From NCBI RefSeq assembly GCF_001456155.1, contig NZ_CP013293.1:806001-870000 (forward strand): a DNA stretch of 64,000 bases, given 5' to 3'. A program made the position numbers and the translations under genes. The notes under the pieces were generated by a model. The model worked only from the letters and a program-made list of their open reading frames with translations, had not been told where the DNA came from and searched no databases. Origin of the DNA: Chryseobacterium sp. IHB B 17019. GTDB lineage: Bacteria > Bacteroidota > Bacteroidia > Flavobacteriales > Weeksellaceae. The stretch's first letter is position 1; the number at the start of each line of letters is the position of its first letter. This document shows, piece after piece, positions 52,836 through 60,546 of this stretch.

Positions 52836-53735
52836 ATGGCATCTGGTTTCTTTGCAATTTTGGATGATATCGCAGCTTTGATGGATGATGTGGCTGTAAC
52901 GAGTAAAATAGCTACCCAAAAAACAGCAGGAATTTTAGGGGACGATCTGGCTGTAAATGCTGAAAAGGCAACGGGGTTTCTTTCTTCACGGGAAATTCCG
53001 GTTTTGTGGGCGATCACAAAGGGCTCATTCATCAACAAATTGATCATTCTGCCTGTTGTATTTTTGCTCAACTGGCTGTATTCTCCGGCAATTAATTACG
53101 TATTGATTCTGGGAGGATTGTATCTGGCTTTTGAGGGTGTTGAAAAAATTATTGAATTCCTTTTTCACCGCGAAAAAGAAGGTCATGAAGTGGTGGAAGA
53201 AATTATAGAAGACGAAAAAAGCGACGAAGATATAGAAAAATCAAAAATAAAATCGGCCATTACCACAGATTTTATTTTATCAATTGAAATTGTAATCATT
53301 GCTTTGGGGACGGTTTTGGAAGAAAATCACCCTTTCATTACACAGATTTTGGTAACGAGCCTGGTGGCATTCATTGCGACTGTAGGTGTTTACGGAATTG
53401 TTGCTTTGATCGTAAGAATGGATGATGCAGGATTTAAATTAATTAAAAAAAGTAATGATAAAGGATTCTTTGGAAAGCTTGGACATTTTTTGGTGAAGGC
53501 TTTGCCTATTGTTATTAAGGCTTTGGGGATTATCGGTACAATTGCCTTGATCATGGTAGCCGGAGGTATTTTTGCCCATAGAATAGAATTTCTACACCAT
53601 GTTTTACCTTCATGGTCTTCTAATGAGATTCTGACTATTTTAAAAGAAATTATTCTTGGTCTTGTAGGAGGATTAGGTGCTGTTTTGCTTTTCACTATGG
53701 GAAAAGGGGTTGTTTCTTTGGTGAAGAAAAAGTAA
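52836..53735 (+). CDS. DUF808 (YedI-like) membrane protein
   Basis: The 299-aa protein opens with FAILDDIAALMDDVAVTSKIATQKTAGILGDDLAVNAEKA, the hallmark of DUF808, followed by about seven membrane helices (INYVLILGGLYLAFEGVEKI, ITTDFILSIEIVIIALGTVL, and a glycine-rich last helix). A short acidic/charged cytoplasmic loop (EEIIEDEKSDEDIEKSK) sits in the middle. The function of DUF808 is unknown. It is monocistronic with a strong terminator. Confidence 0.9.
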   Translation: MASGFFAILDDIAALMDDVAVTSKIATQKTAGILGDDLAVNAEKATGFLSSREIPVLWAITKGSFINKLIILPVVFLLNWLYSPAINYVLILGGLYLAFEGVEKIIEFLFHREKEGHEVVEEIIEDEKSDEDIEKSKIKSAITTDFILSIEIVIIALGTVLEENHPFITQILVTSLVAFIATVGVYGIVALIVRMDDAGFKLIKKSNDKGFFGKLGHFLVKALPIVIKALGIIGTIALIMVAGGIFAHRIEFLHHVLPSWSSNEILTILKEIILGLVGGLGAVLLFTMGKGVVSLVKKK

Positions 53736-53750
53736 TAAGATTATATTAAA

Positions 53751-53796
53751 ATGAGAGAGGCGGCTTTGATTATTGAAGCCACCTCTCTCATTTTAA
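53751..53796. terminator. Strong hairpin between DUF808 gene and dnaJ
   Basis: ATGAGAGAGGCGGCTT pairs with AAGCCACCTCTCTCAT (one mismatch) around a 9-nt loop. It sits between convergent genes and is followed by TTTTA on the plus strand. Confidence 0.8.
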
Positions 53797-53802
53797 TCTA
53801 TG

Positions 53803-53836
53803 CAAAAAAAAAGAGACTTAAAAAAGTCCCTTTAAA
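53803..53836 (-). terminator. Intrinsic terminator of dnaJ
   Basis: On the minus strand AAAGGGACTT pairs with AAGTCTCTTT around a short T loop (one mismatch), followed by a run of Ts. Confidence 0.75.
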
Positions 53837-53842
53837 TATATT

Positions 53843-54958
53843 TTAATTGAATAGATCTTTCACCTTATCAAAGAAAGTTTTTTCTTTCCCGGAAGGTTCT
53901 GCGATCATTTCTCCGCTTTCCATTTGCTTTTCGAAGAAATCTTTTTGTTCTTTCGTAAGCTTTTGTGGAGTCCATACATTGATATGGATGAACATATCGC
54001 CTTTTCCGTAGCTGTCAATACTTGGAAGACCTTTTCCTGCCAGTCTTAAAATTTTTCCGGATTGAGTTCCAGGATCAACGGTGATTTTCACTTTTCCTCC
54101 AACGGTCGGAACCTCTTTTTTCGTTCCCAAAGCAGCTTCAGCAAACGAAATATACAATTCCTGATGAAGATTATCGCCTTCTCTTTTAATTACTTTGTCA
54201 ACTTCCTCTTCGATGATGACCAAAAGATCCCCCGGAATACCTCCAAAAGGAGCATCATTACCCTTTCCTCTTACATTAAGCTGAATTCCGTCTCTTGCAC
54301 CTGCCGGAATATTGATTGATATTTCTTCCTCATCCTTTACAAGACCCTGAGCATTGGCTCCAGCCGGTATTTTATCTGCAACTTTTCCTATTCCCTGACA
54401 AGTTCCACAAGTCGTCTGAGTCTGCATCTGGCCAAACATCGTGTTCATCACTTTCATTTGAACTCCGGAACCCCCACAGGTAGGGCAGGTTTTTGAAGTG
54501 GCACCTTCCGCCATCTTCATTTTTCTTACTTTGATGGTTTTTTGTGTTCCGTTGACCATTTCTTCAAGGTTCAGCTTGATTCTGATTCTCAAATTAGAAC
54601 CTTTCACCTGCTGACGACCTCCGCCGCCACCAAAACCGCCGAATCCACCACCGAAAATATCCCCGAACTGACTGAAAATATCTTCCATGTTCATTCCGCC
54701 ACCGAAGCCACCGCCTCCAAAGCCGCCGTTTCCGCCAACTCCTGCGTGACCGAACTGATCGTATCTAGCACGTTTTTGCTCGTCACTCAAAACTTCGTAA
54801 GCTTCTGCCGCTTCTTTGAATCTATCTTCAGCTTCCTTATCTCCCGGATTTTTATCAGGGTGATATTTGATAGCCATTTTACGGTACGCTTTCTTTATTT
54901 CGTCGGCTGATGCAGATTTGCTGATTTCAAGAACTTCGTAATAATCTCTTTTTGACAT
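53843..54958 (-). CDS. dnaJ: Chaperone protein DnaJ
   Basis: DnaJ stimulates DnaK ATPase and delivers unfolded proteins. The 371-aa protein has a full J domain ([20 protein letters not shown], with HPD in [10 protein letters not shown]), a GF-rich linker, a zinc-binding region, and C-terminal domains ([25 protein letters not shown]). Only two CxxCxGxG motifs are present (CPTCGGSG and CGTCQGIG) instead of four; the positions of the first and fourth read [12 protein letters not shown] and IPAGANAQG. It is downstream of grpE in one operon. Confidence 0.93.
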   Translation of the reverse strand: MSKRDYYEVLEISKSASADEIKKAYRKMAIKYHPDKNPGDKEAEDRFKEAAEAYEVLSDEQKRARYDQFGHAGVGGNGGFGGGGFGGGMNMEDIFSQFGDIFGGGFGGFGGGGGRQQVKGSNLRIRIKLNLEEMVNGTQKTIKVRKMKMAEGATSKTCPTCGGSGVQMKVMNTMFGQMQTQTTCGTCQGIGKVADKIPAGANAQGLVKDEEEISINIPAGARDGIQLNVRGKGNDAPFGGIPGDLLVIIEEEVDKVIKREGDNLHQELYISFAEAALGTKKEVPTVGGKVKITVDPGTQSGKILRLAGKGLPSIDSYGKGDMFIHINVWTPQKLTKEQKDFFEKQMESGEMIAEPSGKEKTFFDKVKDLFN

Positions 54959-54959
54959 G

Positions 54960-55055
54960 TCGTTTTATAATTGATTATTGATAAATGATAAAAGATATTT
55001 TAATTTAATAAGTGAAGTTGATCATCAATTATCACTCATCATTTATCATTTATTA
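54960..55055. repeat. Word-repeat hairpin between grpE and dnaJ
   Basis: ATTGATAAATGATAAA on one side and ATCATTTATCATTTATTAAT on the other can form a long AT-rich hairpin within the operon spacer. Confidence 0.5.
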
Positions 55056-55057
55056 AT

Positions 55058-55594
55058 TTAATTTCCTGTAACTACTTTTGCAAAACGGATCACCTTATCA
55101 CCTAAAGTATATCCCGTTTCGATTACATCTACGATTTTCCCTTTCAAATCTTCTGAAGGCGCAGGAATCTGAGTAATAGCCTCGTGGAAGTCAACGTTGA
55201 AGCTGTCTCCGGCCTTTACTTCCATTGCTTTTAAGCCCTTTTCAGTTAATCTGTTTTTGAATTTCTGATAAATCAACTCAACACCTTGAAGGTCAGTTGG
55301 ATTACCGTTTTTAGCGATTTCTTTTAAAGCTCTTTCAAAATCATCCAACACACCAAGCATTGAGATCATCATGTCCTGATTGGCATATTGGAAAAACTCC
55401 ATTTTCTCTTTTGAAGTTCTTTTTTTATAGTTTTCGAATTCTGCGTATAATCTTATGTAACGGTCTTTTTCTTCTGCCAAAAGTTCCTCTGCAGTTGGTT
55501 TTGCTGTCACATTGTCTTCTGATATAGCTTCGTTCTGAATGTTTGTATCTTCCTGATTATTGATGCTTTCTTCGTTAATATCCTGATTTTCCAT
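55058..55594 (-). CDS. grpE: Nucleotide exchange factor GrpE
   Basis: GrpE releases ADP from DnaK. The 178-aa protein has an acidic, disordered N-terminus (EESINNQEDTNIQNEAISED), a long coiled-coil helix (YIRLYAEFENYKKRTSKEK), FDDFERAL-like VLDDFERALKEI, and a beta domain with DFHEAITQIPAP and DVIETGYTLGDKVIRFAKVVTGN. It is the first gene of the grpE-dnaJ operon. An inverted repeat upstream (TTCTTTG/CAAAGAA) is a possible operator. Confidence 0.94.
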   Translation of the reverse strand: MENQDINEESINNQEDTNIQNEAISEDNVTAKPTAEELLAEEKDRYIRLYAEFENYKKRTSKEKMEFFQYANQDMMISMLGVLDDFERALKEIAKNGNPTDLQGVELIYQKFKNRLTEKGLKAMEVKAGDSFNVDFHEAITQIPAPSEDLKGKIVDVIETGYTLGDKVIRFAKVVTGN

Positions 55595-55615
55595 AATTCA
55601 ATATTTATTTTCATT

Positions 55616-55643
55616 ATTCTTTGACAAAGACTCTGCCAAAGAA
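55616..55643 (-). promoter_or_regulatory. Inverted repeat upstream of grpE
   Basis: TTCTTTG and CAAAGAA flank 13 bp, with inner TTGRCA/TGYCAA-like half-sites, 22-49 bp before the grpE ATG. It is not a CIRCE element. Operator function is speculative. Confidence 0.35.
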
Positions 55644-55703
55644 AAAACCGTGACATTTAGTCAGAATTTAAGGATTAATTATTAGATGGATCGTTAATTT
55701 TTT

Positions 55704-55823
55704 TAGGAGCTATTTCCCGCTTTTCGCACTCGCTATTTTCTGGGATTTCTGGGCGGCGGCAAAGCCGCCGCCCAGAAATCCCAGAAAATGAGCTCAGACA
55801 AATGCTACAATCGGGGCTAGGGT
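55704..55823 (+). repeat. REP-like element, copy 3, with perfect 26-bp hairpin
   Basis: The ends (AGGAGCTATTTCCCGCTTTT; CAATCGGGGCTAGGGT) match copies 1 and 2. The centre at about 55734-55788 is a perfect inverted repeat of 26 bp, ATTTTCTGGGATTTCTGGGC plus GGCGGC, with an AAA loop. It lies upstream of grpE. Confidence 0.75.
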
Positions 55824-55879
55824 AGTAGGATTGGTGGCTTCGAGAACCTCAACCACCATAGAAATCGTGTTCCTTTCAG

Positions 55880-56007
55880 TCATTGCGAGGAGCGAAGCGA
55901 CAAAGCAATCTCAGGTTTTCAATAATGAATTACTTGAATTAATTCTAGCAAAGGATTGCTTTGTCGCTTCTGAATTTTATTGCAGACCTCTGGTCTGTTC
56001 GCAATGA
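55880..56007. mobile_element. MITE-like element with terminal inverted repeats
   Basis: The element begins TCATTGCGAGGAGCGAAGCG and ends TCGCAATGA. Inner arms GAAGCGACAAAGCAATC and GATTGCTTTGTCGCTTC are perfect complements. TCATTGCGA...TCGCAATGA ends and AGCGAAGC words are typical of short non-autonomous elements seen in many bacterial genomes. No transposase is present. Confidence 0.65.
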
Positions 56008-56041
56008 ATAATCTAAAATCCAAATTTAAAATTAATCTAAA

Positions 56042-57376
56042 TCATTCCCCAAAAAACGTCTGATACAAAAGGTAAAGATTTAAAATAATAATAACGAATG
56101 AAATAATCCAAACGCAGATTTTCAAAAATGACTTATTCACGAATTCACCCATTTTCGCTTTATCACTTGTAAACATTACCAGAGGAACAACCGCAAAACT
56201 CAATTGCATTGATAAAATTACCTGACTTAAAACCAATAGATCAGTCGTTCCTTTTTCGCCGTAAATTATGGCGACAATTAAGGCTGGAATTACAGCAATT
56301 AATCGGGTAATTAACCGTCTTAGCCAAGGTTTTAACCTAATATTTAAAAAGCCTTCCATTACAATTTGTCCGGCAAGAGTTCCTGTGAGGGTAGAATTTT
56401 GCCCCGAAGCCAGTAATGCAATCGCAAACGCAATACTTGCCATAGAAGCACCTAAAATCGGGGTCAGCATTTTGTACGCGTCGTGAATATCAGCAACGTG
56501 CTTGTTTCCTGTAGTATGGAAAGTAGCAGCGGCAAGTATTAAAATAGCTCCATTAATGAAAAAAGCCAGCATCAAAGATACGGTACTGTCTAAAGTTGCA
56601 AATTTTATCGCTTCTTTCTTTCCCTCTCTGTCACGCGTATAATCCCTGGTCTGGACAATACTGCTGTGGAGATATAGGTTGTGGGGCATTACTGTTGCAC
56701 CCAAAATCCCGATGGCAATATAAAGCATCGCAGGATTCTGAATAATTTCTTTTTGTGGAACTAATCCACCTAAAATTTCATTAAAAGCCGGTTGGGAAAT
56801 GATAATTTCATATATAAAACAAGCCAAAATGATGAAAATCAATCCACCGACAATACTTTCTATCCACCGGAAACCTTTAGCTTGCAGAAGAAGAATAATT
56901 AGCACATCAACTGTTGTGATGACAATTCCCCACGTGAGAGGAATATGGAATAGAAGATTAAGGGCAATCGCAGAACCAATGACTTCCGCCAGATCACAGG
57001 CGGCAATGGCAATTTCACAAAAGAACCAAAGAATATAGTTAGTTGTAGGGCTAAAATGATCCCTGCAGGCCTGTGCCAGATCTCTTTCTGCAACAACTCC
57101 CAATTTTACAGATAAATGCTGCAAAACCATCGCAAAAACATTTGAAATTAAAATAACTGAAAGCAAGGCATACCCAAACTGAGCACCTCCGGCAATATCA
57201 GTCGCCCAATTTCCAGGATCCATATAGCCGACAGCAACCATCAGCCCCGGACCTGCAAATGCTAAATATTTCCTCCAAAAGCTTGCGTTTTTGGGGATTT
57301 TTATTGAAGAATAAACCTCAGATAAGGAATGTGATGTTTTTTCTTTTCGCCAAGCGGGCTTTAAATTTAAATTCAT
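56042..57376 (-). CDS. mntH: Nramp family divalent metal transporter
   Basis: The 444-aa protein has about 11 membrane helices and takes up Mn2+ (and Fe2+) with protons. Metal-site motifs are present: GYMDPGNWATDI in helix 1 (DPGN) and ATVMPHNLYLHSSIVQTR in helix 6 (MPHNLYLHS). DLAEVIGSAIALNLLF and GQNSTLTGTLAGQIVMEGF are also typical. An 18-bp palindromic operator candidate overlaps the predicted transcription start directly upstream, consistent with metal-dependent repression. Confidence 0.92.
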   Translation of the reverse strand: MNLNLKPAWRKEKTSHSLSEVYSSIKIPKNASFWRKYLAFAGPGLMVAVGYMDPGNWATDIAGGAQFGYALLSVILISNVFAMVLQHLSVKLGVVAERDLAQACRDHFSPTTNYILWFFCEIAIAACDLAEVIGSAIALNLLFHIPLTWGIVITTVDVLIILLLQAKGFRWIESIVGGLIFIILACFIYEIIISQPAFNEILGGLVPQKEIIQNPAMLYIAIGILGATVMPHNLYLHSSIVQTRDYTRDREGKKEAIKFATLDSTVSLMLAFFINGAILILAAATFHTTGNKHVADIHDAYKMLTPILGASMASIAFAIALLASGQNSTLTGTLAGQIVMEGFLNIRLKPWLRRLITRLIAVIPALIVAIIYGEKGTTDLLVLSQVILSMQLSFAVVPLVMFTSDKAKMGEFVNKSFLKICVWIISFVIIILNLYLLYQTFFGE

Positions 57377-57379
57377 AAA

Positions 57380-57403
57380 TGTTAGAAATGACTAACAAAT
57401 TTA
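57380..57403 (-). promoter_or_regulatory. Promoter and palindromic operator of mntH
   Basis: On the minus strand TAAATTTG (57403-57396) is a perfect -7 box. Immediately downstream TGTTAG-N6-CTAACA (57397-57380) is an inverted repeat covering the predicted start point, as expected for a DtxR/MntR-type repressor site. Confidence 0.5.
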
Positions 57404-57436
57404 ATTAAATAAATGTAAACAGAAAAATCAAGACAC

Positions 57437-57466
57437 AAAAAATCCCGAAAAATTATTTCCGGGATT
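57437..57466 (-). terminator. Intrinsic terminator of DUF937-OmpA gene
   Basis: On the minus strand AATCCCG pairs with CGGGATT around an AAAT/ATTT-rich loop, followed by six Ts. Confidence 0.82.
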
Positions 57467-57488
57467 GTATTTATTTAAATTTGAAAGA

Positions 57489-58799
57489 TTATTTTGCAAA
57501 TCTTACAGACATTTTTCTGTCGCTCGCTCTTTCGGTATCAGAAGCGGTTGCGTCTACTTTTGCAAACTGGCTTCCGTATCCTTCTGCTCCAAGAACTTGT
57601 CCGCCAACTCCTTGTTTATCCAGCCAGTTTTTGATGTAATTGGCTCTGTCGGCAGAAAGTTTTACATTCTTGGCTTCATCACCTGTTTTGTCTGTATAAC
57701 CTCCGATTTTTATTTTTGCATCAGGATAAGCTTTTAAAATTGCTACTAAATTCTGAAGCTGTCCTTCCGAACCTGCTTCCAATTGATTTCCGCTACCAAT
57801 TTTAAAATTAACATGATCAAAATCAAACCATTGATTTTTTAAGGCATCATCATTGGTAGCATTGGTATAAGCTCCGGATTTCATGAAATTAATCATCTGA
57901 TCCTCCATTCCTCCTTTGTAGCCTTTAAGGGTTGTACCGTTTAAATCAATATTTTCATCCACTTTTCCGGAAGTTGCTGAAGTTGACATTGAAGCGGTGT
58001 CTGTTGGCGAAACCGCAGCAGCCGTATCGCGGATAACATCCGTAGAATCAGTAGTAGACGATACTGTTGTTGCTTTATTTTTATCGCATTGCTTCCAAAG
58101 GAAATAAGCCGCTGCAATTAACAGTAAAAGCGGAAGAAGCCATTTCCAGATTGAGCCTCCGCCGTCATTGGTATTTCTGTCCGGGAAAGTTCCGGTAGGC
58201 GTTGTACTTCTGGTAACTTCTATGGCCGGTTCTTCCTGAGAAGGGGTTTTGATCTGGTCATTATCATTGTCGAATTTATACCTTGCCGCCCAGTCTCCTA
58301 CATTCAAAGAAGCCAAAGAAAGTCCGGCAGGTAACAATGATGAAACAATCCCTTTTTGGTCATCCAGAAGTTTTGAAATCCCGGATTGATCCAGATTATT
58401 ATCAGCAGCGTATTTCCCGATAGTTCCTACAGTAGCGCCTGTAACCAGATTAAGCAAAGAGCTTGAAGAATTGTTGCTGATGCCTGCATACGTTGCAATA
58501 GCATTTACCACTCCGCTCACTTTATCTCCAAAAAGAGAGGTCAATAAACCGGAAATCCATGTGTTGTTGGAAGAATCTCCCATCAGGTTTCCCAGAATTC
58601 CGCTTGAGGAAGCTGTTGTAATAGCATTCAGGACACCCTGGTTGTTTGAATTGTTTGCCAATCCTCCCACTACAGCGGGTAATAGTCCTCCAATTGCTTT
58701 CGAAATTCCGGACTCACTTTCTCCGTACTGAGATGCAGCCTGAGTGACCAAAGCAGGGCCTAGCTGGCCTTTAATTAAATCAATGACATTTAAAGACAT
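57489..58799 (-). CDS. DUF937-TM-OmpA fusion protein
   Basis: The 436-aa protein has an N-terminal DUF937 domain (MSLNVIDLIKGQLGPALV..., residues ~1-190) rich in G/S/N, then a single membrane helix after a DGGGSIWKWLLPLLLLIAAA segment (about 210-235), a low-complexity S/T linker, and a C-terminal OmpA-like peptidoglycan-binding domain (AILKAYPDAKIKIGGYTDKTG, NVKLSADRANYIKNWL, ERASDRKMSVRF). With no signal peptide, DUF937 probably stays in the cytoplasm and OmpA faces the periplasm. It follows proS on the same strand. Confidence 0.85.
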   Translation of the reverse strand: MSLNVIDLIKGQLGPALVTQAASQYGESESGISKAIGGLLPAVVGGLANNSNNQGVLNAITTASSSGILGNLMGDSSNNTWISGLLTSLFGDKVSGVVNAIATYAGISNNSSSSLLNLVTGATVGTIGKYAADNNLDQSGISKLLDDQKGIVSSLLPAGLSLASLNVGDWAARYKFDNDNDQIKTPSQEEPAIEVTRSTTPTGTFPDRNTNDGGGSIWKWLLPLLLLIAAAYFLWKQCDKNKATTVSSTTDSTDVIRDTAAAVSPTDTASMSTSATSGKVDENIDLNGTTLKGYKGGMEDQMINFMKSGAYTNATNDDALKNQWFDFDHVNFKIGSGNQLEAGSEGQLQNLVAILKAYPDAKIKIGGYTDKTGDEAKNVKLSADRANYIKNWLDKQGVGGQVLGAEGYGSQFAKVDATASDTERASDRKMSVRFAK

Positions 58800-58863
58800 A
58801 ATAAATTATTTTGAGATTAATGTTGTATAAATTTAAACAAAATTATCTTTAAATGTTAATTTC

Positions 58864-58904
58864 AAAAAAAAATCTTTAAAAATCACGAGAATTTTTAAAG
58901 ATTT
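58864..58904 (-). terminator. Intrinsic terminator after proS
   Basis: On the minus strand AAATCTTTAAAAAT pairs with ATTTTTAAAGATTT around a short loop, followed by Ts. Confidence 0.78.
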
Positions 58905-58926
58905 ATCAATTATATTAAGTGGAATT

Positions 58927-60402
58927 TTAGTAAGCCTTAGCAAATAAAACTCTTCTTGTTGATGGTTTTCTTGAAATTAAAGAAACGCCTTCTTCAATAT
59001 CATCATCCAAAGGAATACATCTGATGGTGGCTTTGGTTTCGTTCTTGATCTGCTCTTCTTCCTCGGCAGTTCCGTCCCAATGTGCGTAGATGAATCCTCC
59101 TTTTTCTTCAAGAACCTTTTTGAATTCTTCGTAAGTATCCACTTTTGTGATATTATTTTTTCTGAATTCAGCAGCTTTATTGTAAATATCCTGTTGAATT
59201 GTTTTTAATAAATCCTCAATATAAGAATCTAAACCGTCGATAGAACGTACTTCTTTTGTTAAATTATCCCTTCTTGCAATTTCCACAGATTTGTTTTCTA
59301 AATCTCTTGGTCCCATTGCAATTCTTACAGGAACACCTTTCAGTTCATACTCAGCGAATTTCCAGCCCGGTTTGTTATGAGTGTCGTTATCAAACTTCAC
59401 AGAAATCCCTTTAGCTCTCAATTTAGCTTGGATATCTAAAGCCACTTCACTGATCTGCTCCAACTGTTCATCGCCTTTAAAAATAGGAACAATTACCACC
59501 TGAATCGGCGCCAGTGTCGGAGGTAATACCAATCCTAAATCATCTGAGTGTGTCATAATTAAAGCTCCCATCAAACGGGTTGAAGTTCCCCATGATGTTG
59601 CCCATGCGTGTTCGATTTTCCCTTCTTTGTTGGTGAATTTTACATCAAATGCTTTTGCGAAATTCTGTCCTAAAAAGTGAGAAGTCCCTGCCTGTAAGGC
59701 TTTTCCATCCTGCATTAATGCCTCGATACAATACGTTTCATCAGCTCCCGCAAATCTTTCAGAAGGAGTTTTTAATCCTTGAATCACCGGCATTGCCATA
59801 AAGTTTTCTGCAAAATCTGCATATACTTGATTCATTTTTTCTGCTTCTTCGATTGCTTCCTCCTTTGTTGCGTGAGCCGTGTGACCTTCCTGCCATAAGA
59901 ACTCTGCAGTTCTGAGGAAAAGACGTGTTCTCATTTCCCAACGGACAACATTTGCCCATTGGTTGATTAATATCGGTAAATCTCTATAAGACTGAATCCA
60001 GTTTTTGTAAGTGCTCCAGATAATCGCTTCCGAAGTAGGGCGAACAATAAGCTCTTCTTCCAGCTTTGCATCCGGATCTACAATAAGTTTTCCAGGATTA
60101 TCCGGATCGTTTTTTAATCTGTAATGCGTTACAACTGCACATTCTTTAGCAAAACCTTCTGCATTTTTTTCCTCAGCCTCAAATAAGCTCTTGGGCACAA
60201 AAAGCGGGAAATAAGCATTCACGTGACCTGTTTCTTTGAATTTTTTATCCATTTCGTCACGCATTTTCTCCCAGATTGCATAGCCATATGGTTTGATAAC
60301 CATGCATCCTCTTACTCCTGAGTTTTCAGCTAAGTCGGCTTTTACCACCAACTCATTATACCATTTGCTGTAATCTTCGCTTCTTGAGGTTAATTTTGCC
60401 AT
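58927..60402 (-). CDS. proS: Proline--tRNA ligase (short, eukaryote/archaeal-like type)
   Basis: ProRS charges tRNA-Pro. The 491-aa protein is the compact type without the bacterial editing insertion: class II motifs appear in [16 protein letters not shown] (motif 1 region), [38 protein letters not shown] (motif 2) and [19 protein letters not shown] (motif 3 vicinity). The anticodon-binding domain and a zinc-like C-terminal domain follow, ending in the family's C-terminal Tyr (LFAKAY). A TATATTTG promoter lies 110 bp upstream. Confidence 0.94.
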   Translation of the reverse strand: MAKLTSRSEDYSKWYNELVVKADLAENSGVRGCMVIKPYGYAIWEKMRDEMDKKFKETGHVNAYFPLFVPKSLFEAEEKNAEGFAKECAVVTHYRLKNDPDNPGKLIVDPDAKLEEELIVRPTSEAIIWSTYKNWIQSYRDLPILINQWANVVRWEMRTRLFLRTAEFLWQEGHTAHATKEEAIEEAEKMNQVYADFAENFMAMPVIQGLKTPSERFAGADETYCIEALMQDGKALQAGTSHFLGQNFAKAFDVKFTNKEGKIEHAWATSWGTSTRLMGALIMTHSDDLGLVLPPTLAPIQVVIVPIFKGDEQLEQISEVALDIQAKLRAKGISVKFDNDTHNKPGWKFAEYELKGVPVRIAMGPRDLENKSVEIARRDNLTKEVRSIDGLDSYIEDLLKTIQQDIYNKAAEFRKNNITKVDTYEEFKKVLEEKGGFIYAHWDGTAEEEEQIKNETKATIRCIPLDDDIEEGVSLISRKPSTRRVLFAKAY

Positions 60403-60449
60403 TATTTTTTAAAATTTTTTTAACTTTTTACTATTATTGTTATCTAAAA

Positions 60450-60519
60450 ATAAAAATCTATTTTTGATAGATTTTTTACCACGTGTTTTGGTACATTTTT
60501 GGTACAGATTGCAAATATA
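60450..60519 (-). promoter_or_regulatory. proS promoter and 5' leader with direct repeats and hairpin
   Basis: On the minus strand TATATTTG (60519-60512) is a perfect -7 box. Downstream lie two direct copies of TGTACCAAAA and an AAAAATCTAT/ATAGATTTTT hairpin followed by a T-rich run, all before the proS ATG. The hairpin could be an attenuator, but it is AT-rich. Confidence 0.4.
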
Positions 60520-60546
60520 ATTTAAATTAAAAATCTTTACGTTATC

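Noticed and set aside
55616..55643. CIRCE element for HrcA upstream of grpE
   Set aside because: The inverted repeat does not match TTAGCACTC-N9-GAGTGCTAA.
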